A stretch of DNA of 47,929 nt from the NCBI RefSeq assembly GCF_000426245.1, contig NZ_AUEZ01000064.1, positions 1-47,929 on the forward strand. Reading direction: 5' to 3'. Origin of the DNA: Bradyrhizobium sp. Ai1a-2 (GTDB lineage Bacteria > Pseudomonadota > Alphaproteobacteria > Rhizobiales > Xanthobacteraceae). Positions within the stretch are counted from its first letter, which is position 1, and each line of letters starts with the position of its first letter. This document shows, piece after piece, positions 33,585 to 41,708 of the stretch. Both the position numbers and the translations under genes were made by a program. The notes under the pieces were generated by a model. That model was not told the origin of the DNA. It saw only the letters and a program-made list of their open reading frames with translations, and searched no databases.

Positions 33585-34550
33585 ATGAATTTCACGCAAC
33601 ATACGCGCGGAATTGTTCGGGCCATCGCGGTGGCGATCGCGTTGGCGCTGCCTCTCGCGGCTATCAGCATCTCGGCGGCCGACGCCCGTGCCGGCGGCGG
33701 CTTCGGCTCGGGTTCCCGCGGCTCGCGGAGCTTCGCCCCGCCGCCCAGCACCAGCACGGCACCGGGCACGACGCAGCCGTTCAACCGTACCTACAGCCAG
33801 CCGGGCACGAACATGGGTTCGCCGGGCGTGAATTCGGGCGGCTTGTTCAATCGGGGCGGCATGGGCCGCGGCCTGCTCGGCGGTCTCGCTGCGGGCTTCC
33901 TCGGCGCCGGCCTGTTCGGGCTGCTGTTCGGCGGCGGCCTGTTCTCCGGTCTCGGCGGCCTGTCGTCGATCCTCGGCCTGTTGCTGCAGATCGGCCTGAT
34001 CGTGCTGGTGGTGCGGCTGGCGATGTCGTGGTGGCAGCGCCGCCAGACACCGGCCGCCGCCTATGCTGGCGGGCCTGCAGCCGGCGTCAGCCCGCAGCCG
34101 AACTATCGCTCGGGCATGGGCTTCGGGCTTGGTTCGGCCAGCGCGCCGCTGGAAATTGCGCCGACCGACTATGAGGCCTTCGAGCGCCTGCTCGGCGAGG
34201 TCCAGGCTGCGTGGTCGAACGAGGATGTCGCCAAGCTGCACATGCTCGCGACGCCCGAGATGGTCTCCTACTTCTCCAGGGACCTGGAGGAGAACAAGGC
34301 TCGCAACGTCGTCAACAAGGTGACGAATGTGAAGCTGCTGCAGGGCGACCTTGCCGAGGCCTGGCGCGAGGGCGAATCCGATTACGCCACCGTGGCGATG
34401 CGGTTCTCGCTGGTTGACCAGACGCTCGACCGCAACACCGGCCAGCCGGTCGCCGGCAGCGAGCAGCCGCAGGAAGTGACGGAGGTCTGGACCTTCGTGC
34501 GGCGGCGCGGCAGCAGCTGGGAGCTCTCGGCGATCCAGCAGACGAACTGA
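33585..34550 (+). CDS. Tim44-like domain membrane protein
   Basis: The 321-aa product has a signal or anchor (about residues 8-32), a Gly/Ser/Pro-rich segment, and a Gly-rich hydrophobic region (LLGGLAAGFLGAGLFGLLFGG then a helix at about 140-160). The C-terminal Tim44-like domain (about 195-320) contains DYEAFERLLGEVQAAWSNED and ends RRRGSSWELSAIQQTN. Bacterial relatives are inner-membrane proteins of unclear role. The ATG at 33585 follows AAGGAAACAC. A strong terminator follows. Confidence 0.9.
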   Translation: MNFTQHTRGIVRAIAVAIALALPLAAISISAADARAGGGFGSGSRGSRSFAPPPSTSTAPGTTQPFNRTYSQPGTNMGSPGVNSGGLFNRGGMGRGLLGGLAAGFLGAGLFGLLFGGGLFSGLGGLSSILGLLLQIGLIVLVVRLAMSWWQRRQTPAAAYAGGPAAGVSPQPNYRSGMGFGLGSASAPLEIAPTDYEAFERLLGEVQAAWSNEDVAKLHMLATPEMVSYFSRDLEENKARNVVNKVTNVKLLQGDLAEAWREGESDYATVAMRFSLVDQTLDRNTGQPVAGSEQPQEVTEVWTFVRRRGSSWELSAIQQTN

Positions 34551-34576
34551 TCGTCCGCCGGATAACGTAATATCGA

Positions 34577-34611
34577 GGCGCTGCGGTTCATTCCGCAGCG
34601 CCTTTTGCTTT
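34577..34611 (+). terminator. Rho-independent terminator
   Basis: GGCGCTGCGG (34577-34586), a TTCATT loop and CCGCAGCGCC (34593-34602) form a perfect 10-bp GC stem, followed by TTTTGCTTT. It lies 26 bp after the Tim44-like gene stop. Confidence 0.9.
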
Positions 34612-34699
34612 GCGCGGTTCATTTTCGCGGTCGCAACGGTGGAATAATCGGTGCCGCTTCGGGTTGATGTCGGGAGCCAAAAACAATCGGGAGGAGCAA

Positions 34700-35377
34700 A
34701 TGAAGATCCGTGCCAGCATCATCGCGCCGACATGTTTCGCACTCGCCGCTTTCGCGGTGCAACCGGCGCAGGCGCAGTCGCCCAACGCCAGCTTCTTCCT
34801 GACCAGCAACGGCATCGGTAATGGCGGCAATCTCGGCGGGGTCGCGGGCGCCGACAATCACTGCCAGACGCTGGCGCAGGCGGCGGGCTTTGGCGCGCCG
34901 AAAACCTGGCACGCCTATCTCTCGACGCAGGCGGCCGACGGCCAGCCTGCCGTGAACGCGCGCGATCGTATCGGCAAAGGGCCGTGGCAGAACGCGAAGG
35001 GTGTGGTGGTCGCCAAGGACGTCGCCGACCTCCACAGCGCCGGCAACAATCTCACCAAGCAGACCGCGCTTTCCGAAAAAGGCGAGGTCATCAACGGCCG
35101 CGGCGATACGCCGAACCGTCACGACGTGCTGACCGGCTCACAAGCAGACGGCACGGCGTTTGCCGCCGGCGAGGATCGCACCTGCAAGAACTGGACGAGC
35201 AGCACGCAGGGCACCGCCATTGTCGGCCATTCCGACCGCATCGGCTTGCGCGACGACGAGCCGTCGAAATCCTGGAACTCGTCGCATCCGTCGCGCGGTC
35301 CCGACGGCGGCTGCTCGCAGGCCGACCTCAGGAGCACCGGCGGCGACGGCTTGCTGTACTGCTTCGCCGTCAACTGA
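34700..35377 (+). CDS. Secreted lectin-like protein (endostatin/C-type-lectin-like fold)
   Basis: The 225-aa precursor has a signal peptide (to QPAQAQ). Family features of bacterial secreted lectin-like proteins follow: FFLTSNGIGNGGNLGGVAGA, ADNHCQTLAQAAGF, ARDRIGKGPWQNAKGVVVA, RHDVLTGSQADGTA, CKNWTSS, WNSSHPSRG and a final GGDGLLYCFAV. Four cysteines probably form two disulfides. Sugar binding is suggested by the family label only. The ATG at 34700 has GGGAGGAG upstream. Confidence 0.8.
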   Translation: MKIRASIIAPTCFALAAFAVQPAQAQSPNASFFLTSNGIGNGGNLGGVAGADNHCQTLAQAAGFGAPKTWHAYLSTQAADGQPAVNARDRIGKGPWQNAKGVVVAKDVADLHSAGNNLTKQTALSEKGEVINGRGDTPNRHDVLTGSQADGTAFAAGEDRTCKNWTSSTQGTAIVGHSDRIGLRDDEPSKSWNSSHPSRGPDGGCSQADLRSTGGDGLLYCFAVN

Positions 35378-35411
35378 ACCGAGAGCGCGATCCGGGCCGC
35401 CTGCCGAGCGC

Positions 35412-35819
35412 TCAGGCGGCCTTCTTCTTGGTGGCTTTCTTCTTCGCTACTTTCTTCTTCGCTACCTTCTTGGGAGCTGCCTTTTTCTTCGCGACATAGG
35501 CCGCGACTTTCTTCGATGAATGGCCCACGGCGGCGACCGCGGCCTTCAGCCTGGCCGGCGTGACTTTGAACTTCTTGGACCAGTAGCGCACTTCATACGG
35601 CTCGCTTACCGCAATCCGCGCGCGGTCCGCGGCGAGGTGCTTCTGCTCCTTGAAGTAGGCTTCCACCTTCTTGGCGGAATGTCCGACTTTCTTGACGGCG
35701 TATTTCAGCTTGGCTGGCGTGACCTTGAACTTCTTCGACCAGTAGGCGACCTCGTAGGCCTCGCCCAGAGCGATCCGCGCGCGATCACTGCCGCGGCGCT
35801 TCTTCTTGTTATCCGCCAT
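35412..35819 (-). CDS. Tandem DUF3606 protein with histone-H1-like tail
   Basis: The 135-aa basic protein contains two copies of a DUF3606-type unit: DRARIALGEAYEVAYWSKKF with KVTPAKLKYAVKKVG (about residues 12-48) and DRARIAVSEPYEVRYWSKKF with KVTPARLKAAVAAVG (about 65-102). Lys/Ala/Val repeats (KKVAKKKVAKKKATKKKAA) resembling a histone H1 tail follow. DUF3606 proteins are usually single-domain and about 60 aa, so this is a duplication plus tail. DNA binding is likely from charge. The second of two adjacent ATGs has better Shine-Dalgarno spacing. Confidence 0.85.
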   Translation of the reverse strand: MADNKKKRRGSDRARIALGEAYEVAYWSKKFKVTPAKLKYAVKKVGHSAKKVEAYFKEQKHLAADRARIAVSEPYEVRYWSKKFKVTPARLKAAVAAVGHSSKKVAAYVAKKKAAPKKVAKKKVAKKKATKKKAA

Positions 35820-35974
35820 CATATTCTCCTGTCCGATAGGGAATCGGATGTTCCAAGATCGAAACAGGCTAACATCGCAGCGCGGGCTTTCAAACAATTG
35901 CGATCAAGCAGCGGCGGAGCGCTGGCCGCAGGAGTGTGTTATTGCCGGAAGCCTGTCCCAGGGAGGCATCGTCC

Positions 35975-36682
35975 ATGCGCTATCAGCTCTATTACTGGCC
36001 CGACATCCAGGGCCGCGGCGAATATGTGCGGCTCGCGCTGGAGGATGCAGGTGCTGATTATGATGATGTCGCGCGCGGTGCGGGCGGTACAAGCACGATG
36101 ATGTCGATGATGGAAGCAGGCAAGGGCACGCCGCCCTTCGCGCCGCCGTTCCTGAAAGCCGGCAAGCTCGTGATCGGGCAGACCGCCAACATCCTCTTCT
36201 TTCTCGGCGCGCGCCACGGTCTCGCGCCGAAGGCAGAAGCAGGGCGGCTTTGGGTGCATCAAATGCAGCTCACGATCGCCGATCTCGTGCTGGAAGTTCA
36301 CGACACCCATCATCCGCTCGGGCCGAGCCTCTACTACGAGGACCAGAAGGCGCCGGCGAAGAAGCGCACCGCGGAATTCTGGAAGGAGCGCGTGCCGAAA
36401 TATCTCGGCTATTTCGAAGACATCGTGGAGGCGAATGGCGGCGCTTACGTCACCGGCCGCCGCGTGACCTATGTCGATCTGTCGCTGTTCCAGATCGTAG
36501 AGGGCCTGCGCTACGCCTTTCCGAAGCACATGCAGGCGTTCCAAGAGGACGTTCCCCGCCTGATCGAATTGCGCGATCGCGTCGCCGAGCGGCCGAACAT
36601 CAAGACCTATCTGGCGAGCGAACGGCGGATTCCGTTCAACGACCAGGGCATCTTCCGCTTCTATAAGGAACTGGATAGCTAG
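35975..36682 (+). CDS. Glutathione S-transferase family protein
   Basis: The 235-aa product has the N-terminal thioredoxin-like domain (MRYQLYYWPDIQGRGEYVRL, with KLVIGQTANILFFLGARHG ending the domain) and the all-helical C-terminal domain including GRRVTYVDLSLFQIVEGLRY. Tyr7 or a nearby residue could activate glutathione. The insert DTHHPLGPSLYYEDQKAPAK is characteristic of a bacterial subgroup without known substrate. The ATG at 35975 follows a GGGAGG site. Confidence 0.92.
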   Translation: MRYQLYYWPDIQGRGEYVRLALEDAGADYDDVARGAGGTSTMMSMMEAGKGTPPFAPPFLKAGKLVIGQTANILFFLGARHGLAPKAEAGRLWVHQMQLTIADLVLEVHDTHHPLGPSLYYEDQKAPAKKRTAEFWKERVPKYLGYFEDIVEANGGAYVTGRRVTYVDLSLFQIVEGLRYAFPKHMQAFQEDVPRLIELRDRVAERPNIKTYLASERRIPFNDQGIFRFYKELDS

Positions 36683-36698
36683 CGCCGATCATAGCAAT

Positions 36699-36789
36699 CG
36701 TAGGATGGGTAGAGCGCAGCGAAACCCATCAAATCGCTTACCGCCGTGTCGATAGATGATGGGTTTCGCTGCGCTCTACCCATCCTACG
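36699..36789. repeat. Perfect 32-bp inverted repeat between convergent genes
   Basis: Arms at 36699-36730 (beginning CGTAGGATGGGTAGAGCGCA) and 36758-36789 are perfect reverse complements, separated by 27 nt. The element lies between the GST stop and the GFA stop and could act as a bidirectional terminator. It is a common REP-like family in this bacterial group. Confidence 0.9.
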
Positions 36790-36797
36790 GCGCTGCC

Positions 36798-37157
36798 CTA
36801 TAGATTCTTCCCGTCGAACGGCGTCATCGCCACCTTCGACAGGTCGATGCCGTCGATGCAGCTCACGTTCAGCGCCACCACATCGGCGCCGTCGGGCTTC
36901 TTGCCGTAGGCAAACACCTCGGCGCCGCAATCGATGCAGAATTGATGGCGGATGGCGTGCTTGTTGAAGAGGTATTGCTTCAAGTTCTCCTCGCCGGCGC
37001 GGAGCTGAAAGCTCCTCGGCGGCAGGAAGGCGAAATGCAGGCCCTTCTTGGTGCAGATCGAGCAGTTGCAATTGGTCACCATGGCAAGATCGCTGGTGCA
37101 TTCGAAGCGCACCTGTCCGCAATGGCACCCGCCGGTATAGGTTTTGCTGTCGGGCAT
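36798..37157 (-). CDS. GFA/CENP-V-family zinc protein
   Basis: The 119-aa product carries the zinc-binding cysteines of the glutathione-dependent formaldehyde-activating (GFA) fold: GGCHCGQVRF, NCNCSICTKKG and FCIDCGAEVFAYG. GFA was named for adduct formation between formaldehyde and glutathione, but most small members have no proven activity. It is convergent with the GST gene, which may be coincidental. Confidence 0.92.
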   Translation of the reverse strand: MPDSKTYTGGCHCGQVRFECTSDLAMVTNCNCSICTKKGLHFAFLPPRSFQLRAGEENLKQYLFNKHAIRHQFCIDCGAEVFAYGKKPDGADVVALNVSCIDGIDLSKVAMTPFDGKNL

Positions 37158-37243
37158 GGTTCTTCCTCACCAAATTCCGGGCAGGCGACGATAGCGCAGG
37201 GGCGAGGCGCAGTCAGCAGGTCCCGGGCCTCGGAAGCGGTGCG

Positions 37244-37723
37244 CTATTCGTCCCTGCTGCGGGTGATCGCAATCGACGCGTCGGTCTTGGTGCGCGTGCA
37301 TTCCAGGTTGAGGCGGCGGAAGCGCATGCTGATCTTGTCGCCGCGCAACAGGCCCATGCGCTTCAGGCAGCGGCTGGCGCCAGTCGTCGTGTCGTCCTTC
37401 GGCACGGTGAAGATGATCGCCGCCGCCGAGCTGACCAGTTGATAGAATTCCGGCTTCGGCCGCCGGTCGCCCTTGGCATAGAGCTCGATGGAGTAGCTCT
37501 TGCCGCGGCAGCCGAGCGATAACTCCCTGGTCGCGGGATGGGTCAGGTAGACGATGTTGGCGGCCTTGAAATTGACCTTGAGACCGTCGATCTGGCTGGC
37601 AAGCTGCTTGGCGATGTCGTCGCACTGGTCGGCCCGTGCCGGCGAGGCGGCGAGGGCTGAAAAAAGCCCCACCACGGCGGCGAGCGCTGCGGCATGAACG
37701 TTTGATACGAGTGTTCTCGTCAT
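37244..37723 (-). CDS. Periplasmic protein of unknown function
   Basis: The 159-aa precursor has a signal peptide (to ASPARA), then DQCDDIAKQLASQIDGLKVN, NIVYLTHPATRELSLGCRGK, and a C-terminal MRFRRLNLECTRTKTD. Four cysteines in the mature part suggest disulfides. No family name is recognised. The ATG at 37723 places the signal at the N-terminus. Confidence 0.7.
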   Translation of the reverse strand: MTRTLVSNVHAAALAAVVGLFSALAASPARADQCDDIAKQLASQIDGLKVNFKAANIVYLTHPATRELSLGCRGKSYSIELYAKGDRRPKPEFYQLVSSAAAIIFTVPKDDTTTGASRCLKRMGLLRGDKISMRFRRLNLECTRTKTDASIAITRSRDE

Positions 37724-37898
37724 GAAATACCCCCCCGCGGCACACAACTGTACCGTCGGGGTTCATGCAAGGTCTGCCGGATTACGTCAATACGTTGAGC
37801 ATGGGCGTCCGGGCGTCGCTGGCGGCCTGACCAGGGTGATTTACGGGGCTTGTTGTGCTAGATTGGCGCCATGACAAAGCTACTTGAAATGAAACTCC

Positions 37899-38189
37899 AT
37901 GTTGGATGAAAAACGGATACAAGAGATTGCAGAAGAGGTCGCCATTGCGAACCTTGAGAGTGCCAACGTCTCTTTCGTTTCGAGTAGCCCGGCGATCGAC
38001 TCGCAAGGGCATGACGCACTTCGAATCATGATCGTGATATATCCTGGCGCCGAGTCGAAGATCACCGGTAATGCGGCGCTTGACACGCTTGTCGGCATAA
38101 AGAGTCGCTTGCGCCGCGAGGGCGAGGAGCGAGTGGCAATCGTCGAGTACGCGACCACGGAAGAGTTCGAAGCGGGTGGCGATTCTTGA
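37899..38189 (+). CDS. Small hypothetical protein paired with a HEPN-like gene
   Basis: The 96-aa acidic product (MLDEKRIQEIAEEVAIANLE...) has DALRIMIVIYPGAE and ends RVAIVEYATTEEFEAGGDS. It has no nucleotidyltransferase GS-DxD motif, so it is not a standard MNT antitoxin. Its stop overlaps the GTG start of the next frame by 14 bp, so the two form an operon, and the acidic/basic pairing recalls toxin-antitoxin modules. The function is unknown. Confidence 0.65.
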   Translation: MLDEKRIQEIAEEVAIANLESANVSFVSSSPAIDSQGHDALRIMIVIYPGAESKITGNAALDTLVGIKSRLRREGEERVAIVEYATTEEFEAGGDS

Positions 38190-38684
38190 TCCAGATCACC
38201 TGATTGAGCAGGCACAGAAGCTCATAACCTCGCCAGGGGGCGCCCGCGCCAAGTCGATATCAGGCGCGCGATCTCGGCGGCATATTATGCCATCTTTCAC
38301 GCGGCGATTGGTGCAGCGACCGATCAGTTTATCGGTGTAACCAATCGTGACGAAAGCCGGTACGGATTGGTTTATCGCAGCGTGGATCACATATGGCTTC
38401 GGAAGCTGTGCCAGGAGGTGCAGAAGCCGACCCTGTCCAGCAGGTTCAAACGCTACGCTCCGACAGCCGGATTCGGTGCGAGTATCGCGGCGTTTGCAGC
38501 CGCTGTCGAAGACCTGCAGGACAAGCGGCATTCTGCGGATTATGATGTCATGATCCGCATGAACAGGTCGGATGCAGCACTCGCGATTTCTACGGCCCAG
38601 ACAGCGCTGCGCCGTTTCGACAATGCAAGCCAGACGGAACGGCTGGCATTTCTTGGCCTCCTGTTGTTCCCACCCCGCGCCTAG
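38176..38684 (+). pseudogene. HEPN-like protein gene, frameshifted
   Basis: From the GTG at 38176 the frame encodes VAILDPDHLIEQAQKLITSP and then loses sense near 38238-38250. The homologous continuation, RRAISAAYYAIFHAA, is in another frame and runs to 38684, including LRKLCQEVQKPTLSSRFKRY and DKRHSADYDVMIRMNRSDA. A single missing base in the GGGGGCGCCCGCGCC stretch explains it. The AYYAIFHAA and RHSADYD motifs suggest a HEPN-type helical domain. It is either a decayed gene or a sequencing error in a GC-rich run. Confidence 0.65.
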
Positions 38685-38810
38685 AGGCGGATGTGACGGC
38701 CTGAGCGGGGGTAAAGGGCAGGCCAGCCTCCCTTTCCTTTGCGGCAAAAATGCTTAGAACGGCTCTAGATGCCGGGCGGACGTTCCCGGTCCCAACCCGA
38801 GATCTTGCCC

Positions 38811-40466
38811 ATGAACGCTCCCACCGCTTTCCCCGACCAGTCCAAGCCCGTTCCGCCCTACAAGCACACGCCGCTGTTCCCGCTGGGGCAGGACACGACG
38901 CCGTACAAGAAGGTCACGGCCGAGGGCGTTCGGGTCGAGAAGGTGCTGGGACGGGACATGCTGGTGGTGTCGCGCGAGGCGCTGCGGGCGCTCTCGGAAG
39001 CCGCCTTCGGCGACATCAACCACTACCTGCGCCCGGGGCACCTGAAGCAGCTGCGCAACATCCTCGACGACAAGGAAGCCAGCGACAACGACAAGTTCGT
39101 CGCCTTCGATTTCCTCAAGAACGCCAATATCGCCGCCGGCGGCGTGCTGCCGATGTGCCAGGACACGGGCACCGCGATCATCATGGGCAAGAAGGGCTGC
39201 AACGTCATCACCGACGGCGATGACGAGGCGGCGCTGTCGGAGGGCGCGCGCGACGCCTATCTGCGCCGCAACCTGCGTTATTCGCAGGTGGCGCCGCTGT
39301 CGATGTATGAGGAGAAGAACACCGCCAACAACATGCCGGCGCAGTGCGAGATCTACGCCGAGGGTGACGACGCCTACAAGTTCATGTTCATGGCCAAGGG
39401 CGGCGGCTCTGCCAACAAGAGCTTCCTGTTCCAGGCGACGCCGTCGGTCCTGACCAGGGATCGGCTGCTGGCGTTCCTGAAGGAGAAGATCCTCACGCTC
39501 GGCACCGCGGCGTGCCCGCCTTATCACCTGGCGATCGTGATCGGCGGCACCTCGGCCGAACTCTGCATGAAGACGGTGAAGCTCGCGTCCGCCCGCTATC
39601 TCGATGCGCTGCCGACGCACGGCTCGGCCGACGGCAACGCGTTCCGCGATCTGGAGATGGAGCAGGAAATCCACAAGATGACGCAATCGCTCGGCGTCGG
39701 CGCGCAGTTCGGCGGCAAGTATTTCTGCCACGACGTACGCGTGATCCGGCTGCCGCGCCATGGCGCCTCGCTGCCGATTGGGCTTGGCGTCTCCTGCTCG
39801 GCGGACCGCCAGGTGCTCGGCAAGATCACCAAGGACGGCGTCTATCTGGAGGAGCTCGAGCACAATCCGGCGCAATATTTGCCGCAGGTCGAGCAGTCGC
39901 TTGGCGGCGAGGTCGTCAAGATCGATCTCAACCAGCCGATGAAGGACATCCTGGCGACGCTGTCAAAAAACCCGATCAAGACGCGCCTGTCGCTGACCGG
40001 CACCATGATCGTGGCGCGCGATGCGGCGCATGCCAAGCTGCGCGAGCGGCTGGACCGCGGCGAGCCGCTGCCGGACTACTTCAAGAACCATCCGGTCTAC
40101 TATGCCGGTCCCGCCAAGACGCCGGACGGCTACGCGTCCGGCGCGTTCGGCCCGACCACGGCCGGGCGCATGGATTCCTTCGTCGACCAGTTCCAGGCCG
40201 CCGGCGGCTCGATGGTGATGGTGGCGAAAGGCAACCGCACGCCGGCGGTGCGCGAAGCCTGCAAGAAGCACGGCGGCTTCTATCTCGGCTCGATCGGGGG
40301 CGCCGCAGCGAACCTCGCGGAGCACTGCATCAAGAAGGTCGAGGTGGTCGAATATCCCGAGCTCGGCATGGAAGCGATCTGGCGCATCGAGGTCGTGGAT
40401 TTCCCGGCCTTCATCATCATCGATGACAAGGGCAACGACTTCTTCAAGGAGTTGAATCTGGGCTGA
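38811..40466 (+). CDS. fumA: Class I (iron-sulfur) fumarate hydratase
   Basis: The enzyme hydrates fumarate to malate in the TCA cycle using a [4Fe-4S] cluster. The 551-aa product has the FumA/FumB length. Conserved segments include MCQDTGTAIIMGKKG, ACPPYHLAIVIGGTSAELC and ISCSADRQ-like LGVSCSADRQVLG, which contain the likely cluster cysteines. The C-terminal swivel domain has MIVARDAAHAKLRERLDRGE and GAFGPTTAGRMDSFVDQF. The ATG at 38811 gives the family-standard N-terminus; a frame-open ATG at 38769 adds 14 unrelated residues. It is monocistronic. Confidence 0.96.
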   Translation: MNAPTAFPDQSKPVPPYKHTPLFPLGQDTTPYKKVTAEGVRVEKVLGRDMLVVSREALRALSEAAFGDINHYLRPGHLKQLRNILDDKEASDNDKFVAFDFLKNANIAAGGVLPMCQDTGTAIIMGKKGCNVITDGDDEAALSEGARDAYLRRNLRYSQVAPLSMYEEKNTANNMPAQCEIYAEGDDAYKFMFMAKGGGSANKSFLFQATPSVLTRDRLLAFLKEKILTLGTAACPPYHLAIVIGGTSAELCMKTVKLASARYLDALPTHGSADGNAFRDLEMEQEIHKMTQSLGVGAQFGGKYFCHDVRVIRLPRHGASLPIGLGVSCSADRQVLGKITKDGVYLEELEHNPAQYLPQVEQSLGGEVVKIDLNQPMKDILATLSKNPIKTRLSLTGTMIVARDAAHAKLRERLDRGEPLPDYFKNHPVYYAGPAKTPDGYASGAFGPTTAGRMDSFVDQFQAAGGSMVMVAKGNRTPAVREACKKHGGFYLGSIGGAAANLAEHCIKKVEVVEYPELGMEAIWRIEVVDFPAFIIIDDKGNDFFKELNLG

Positions 40467-40473
40467 CGTTATT

Positions 40474-40594
40474 CGTCGTCCCGGCCTTGAGCCGGGACCC
40501 ATAACCACCAGCGGTCATTGAGAGAAAATCATCTAGCGCCGCGGCAAGTCATTTCTGCGGCGGCGTATGGGTCCCGGCTTTCGCCGGGACGACG
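40474..40594. repeat. Palindromic intergenic repeat downstream of fumA
   Basis: Inverted arms CGTCGTCCCGGC...GCCGGGACCCATA and TATGGGTCCCGGC...GCCGGGACGACG bracket about 60 bp. Each arm also folds on itself (CCCGGC/GCCGGG). It lies between the convergent fumA and 40605-40901 genes and resembles a widespread Bradyrhizobium REP type. Confidence 0.8.
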
Positions 40595-40604
40595 AAGGGG
40601 ACGC

Positions 40605-40901
40605 TTACGCCCGCGTTCCCGTGAACGGGAAGCTGCCCATCGGGCCGATGCCCATTTCGCCGGCGATGCTGTCGCCCGACACCTTGCCGCTGAATTCGAG
40701 CGTGAGCGGCATCGGGTTGGTGATGGAAACCTTCCAGGCGACGTCGTCGCCATTGGCGGTACCGTCGAAGATCTCGGTCGAATTGCCTTCGGCGCCCTGC
40801 GTGCCCGTGAGCGTGCCGCCCGAGTTTTTCAGCGACAGCGTCGCCTGACGCTCGCCCATCGGCGTGCTCATGGTGAGATTCCAGTTTCCGTCCACCGCCA
40901 T
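40605..40901 (-). CDS. Small hypothetical protein, beta-rich
   Basis: The 98-aa product reads as alternating beta strands: MAVDGNWNLTMSTPMGERQA, TLSLKNSGGTLTGTQGAEGN, LEFSGKVSGDSIAGEMGIGP and a final MGSFPFTGTRA. This is a lipocalin-like or beta-barrel pattern without signal peptide. The family is unnamed to me but the sequence looks strongly selected. The ATG at 40901 is preferred over upstream frame extension. Confidence 0.75.
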   Translation of the reverse strand: MAVDGNWNLTMSTPMGERQATLSLKNSGGTLTGTQGAEGNSTEIFDGTANGDDVAWKVSITNPMPLTLEFSGKVSGDSIAGEMGIGPMGSFPFTGTRA

Positions 40902-40980
40902 GCCTGTCTCCCCGAGGTTTATGGTGAAGCTTGGGCGGCGGGTATAGCCTATCTCGCCGTGCAATCCCAACGATCTATTT

Positions 40981-41121
40981 TAGAGCGTTTTCGAGCGAAG
41001 TGGACACCGGTTCGCATAGCAATCAAGTTTACGCAGATTGCGTAGACTTATCTGCGTAGAAAACGCGTCAAAACAAGAATCTAGAGCTTCGGTTCTGATT
41101 CCATCAGAACCGAAGCTCTAG
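40981..41121 (+). repeat. Dispersed palindromic repeat, copy C (141 bp)
   Basis: Nearly identical to copy A at 13382-13526 in the same orientation, including the TACGCA-GAT-TGCGTA core and the TTCGGTTCTGATT palindrome (here with a CC centre). The right end has lost the AAAT of the terminal arm. It lies between two minus-strand genes. Confidence 0.88.
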
Positions 41122-41132
41122 CCCTGCGATAA

Positions 41133-41687
41133 TTAAGCGCGGGCGGCTGCGCGCAGCCGGGTCGTCACGATGATGCGGAAGAGGACGTATTGGATCGCGA
41201 AGGCGGCGATCTTCAGGCCGATGGCCACCGCCGTCACATAGGTCGCCCACAGCTTGATGTCGCCGGTCGCGGCCACCGCGATGGTGCCGGCGCCGATCGC
41301 AAACATCAGTAAGGCCCAGGCATAGCCGGCGAGAGTCACATATTCCGGAATGGTCTGCACCACGATCGGCGGCATGTAGCGCAGCATCCAGCCGCGCTTG
41401 AGCATGATGGCGCCGATCGCGAAATGCGCGATCGCCGGCTTTGCCAGCACGAAGCGTGGATCGTTGGTGAGCAGGGTGGCGCTGCCGAGCACGATCACCA
41501 GCGCAAGGCTCGCCCAGGTCATGAAGCCGAGCGTCTCGCCCTTGATGCGGGAATACACCACCTGCGCGATCGCGCCGGCAATCGCGATGCCGGTCGCGAG
41601 CAGAACGTTGTCGGTGGCGAAATAGACCGCCAGGAACACGATGGTCGAGAAGAAGTCGCTGGCGAGCTTTGCGAAGACGTCCTTCAT
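41133..41687 (-). CDS. YciB/intracellular septation protein A family membrane protein
   Basis: The 184-aa product has five to six membrane helices and the YciB (IspZ) motifs: STIVFLAVYFATDNVLLATG, QVVYSRIKGE, ATLLTNDPRFVLAKPAIAHF and MLRYMPPIVV. YciB proteins interact with cell-elongation and division factors in E. coli. The gene lies 21 bp behind the 192-aa membrane-protein gene, as its operon partner, so it probably shares the TetR-type operators at 42306-42377. Confidence 0.82.
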   Translation of the reverse strand: MKDVFAKLASDFFSTIVFLAVYFATDNVLLATGIAIAGAIAQVVYSRIKGETLGFMTWASLALVIVLGSATLLTNDPRFVLAKPAIAHFAIGAIMLKRGWMLRYMPPIVVQTIPEYVTLAGYAWALLMFAIGAGTIAVAATGDIKLWATYVTAVAIGLKIAAFAIQYVLFRIIVTTRLRAAARA

Positions 41688-41708
41688 CCTGATGTTCCCC
41701 TGCGATAC

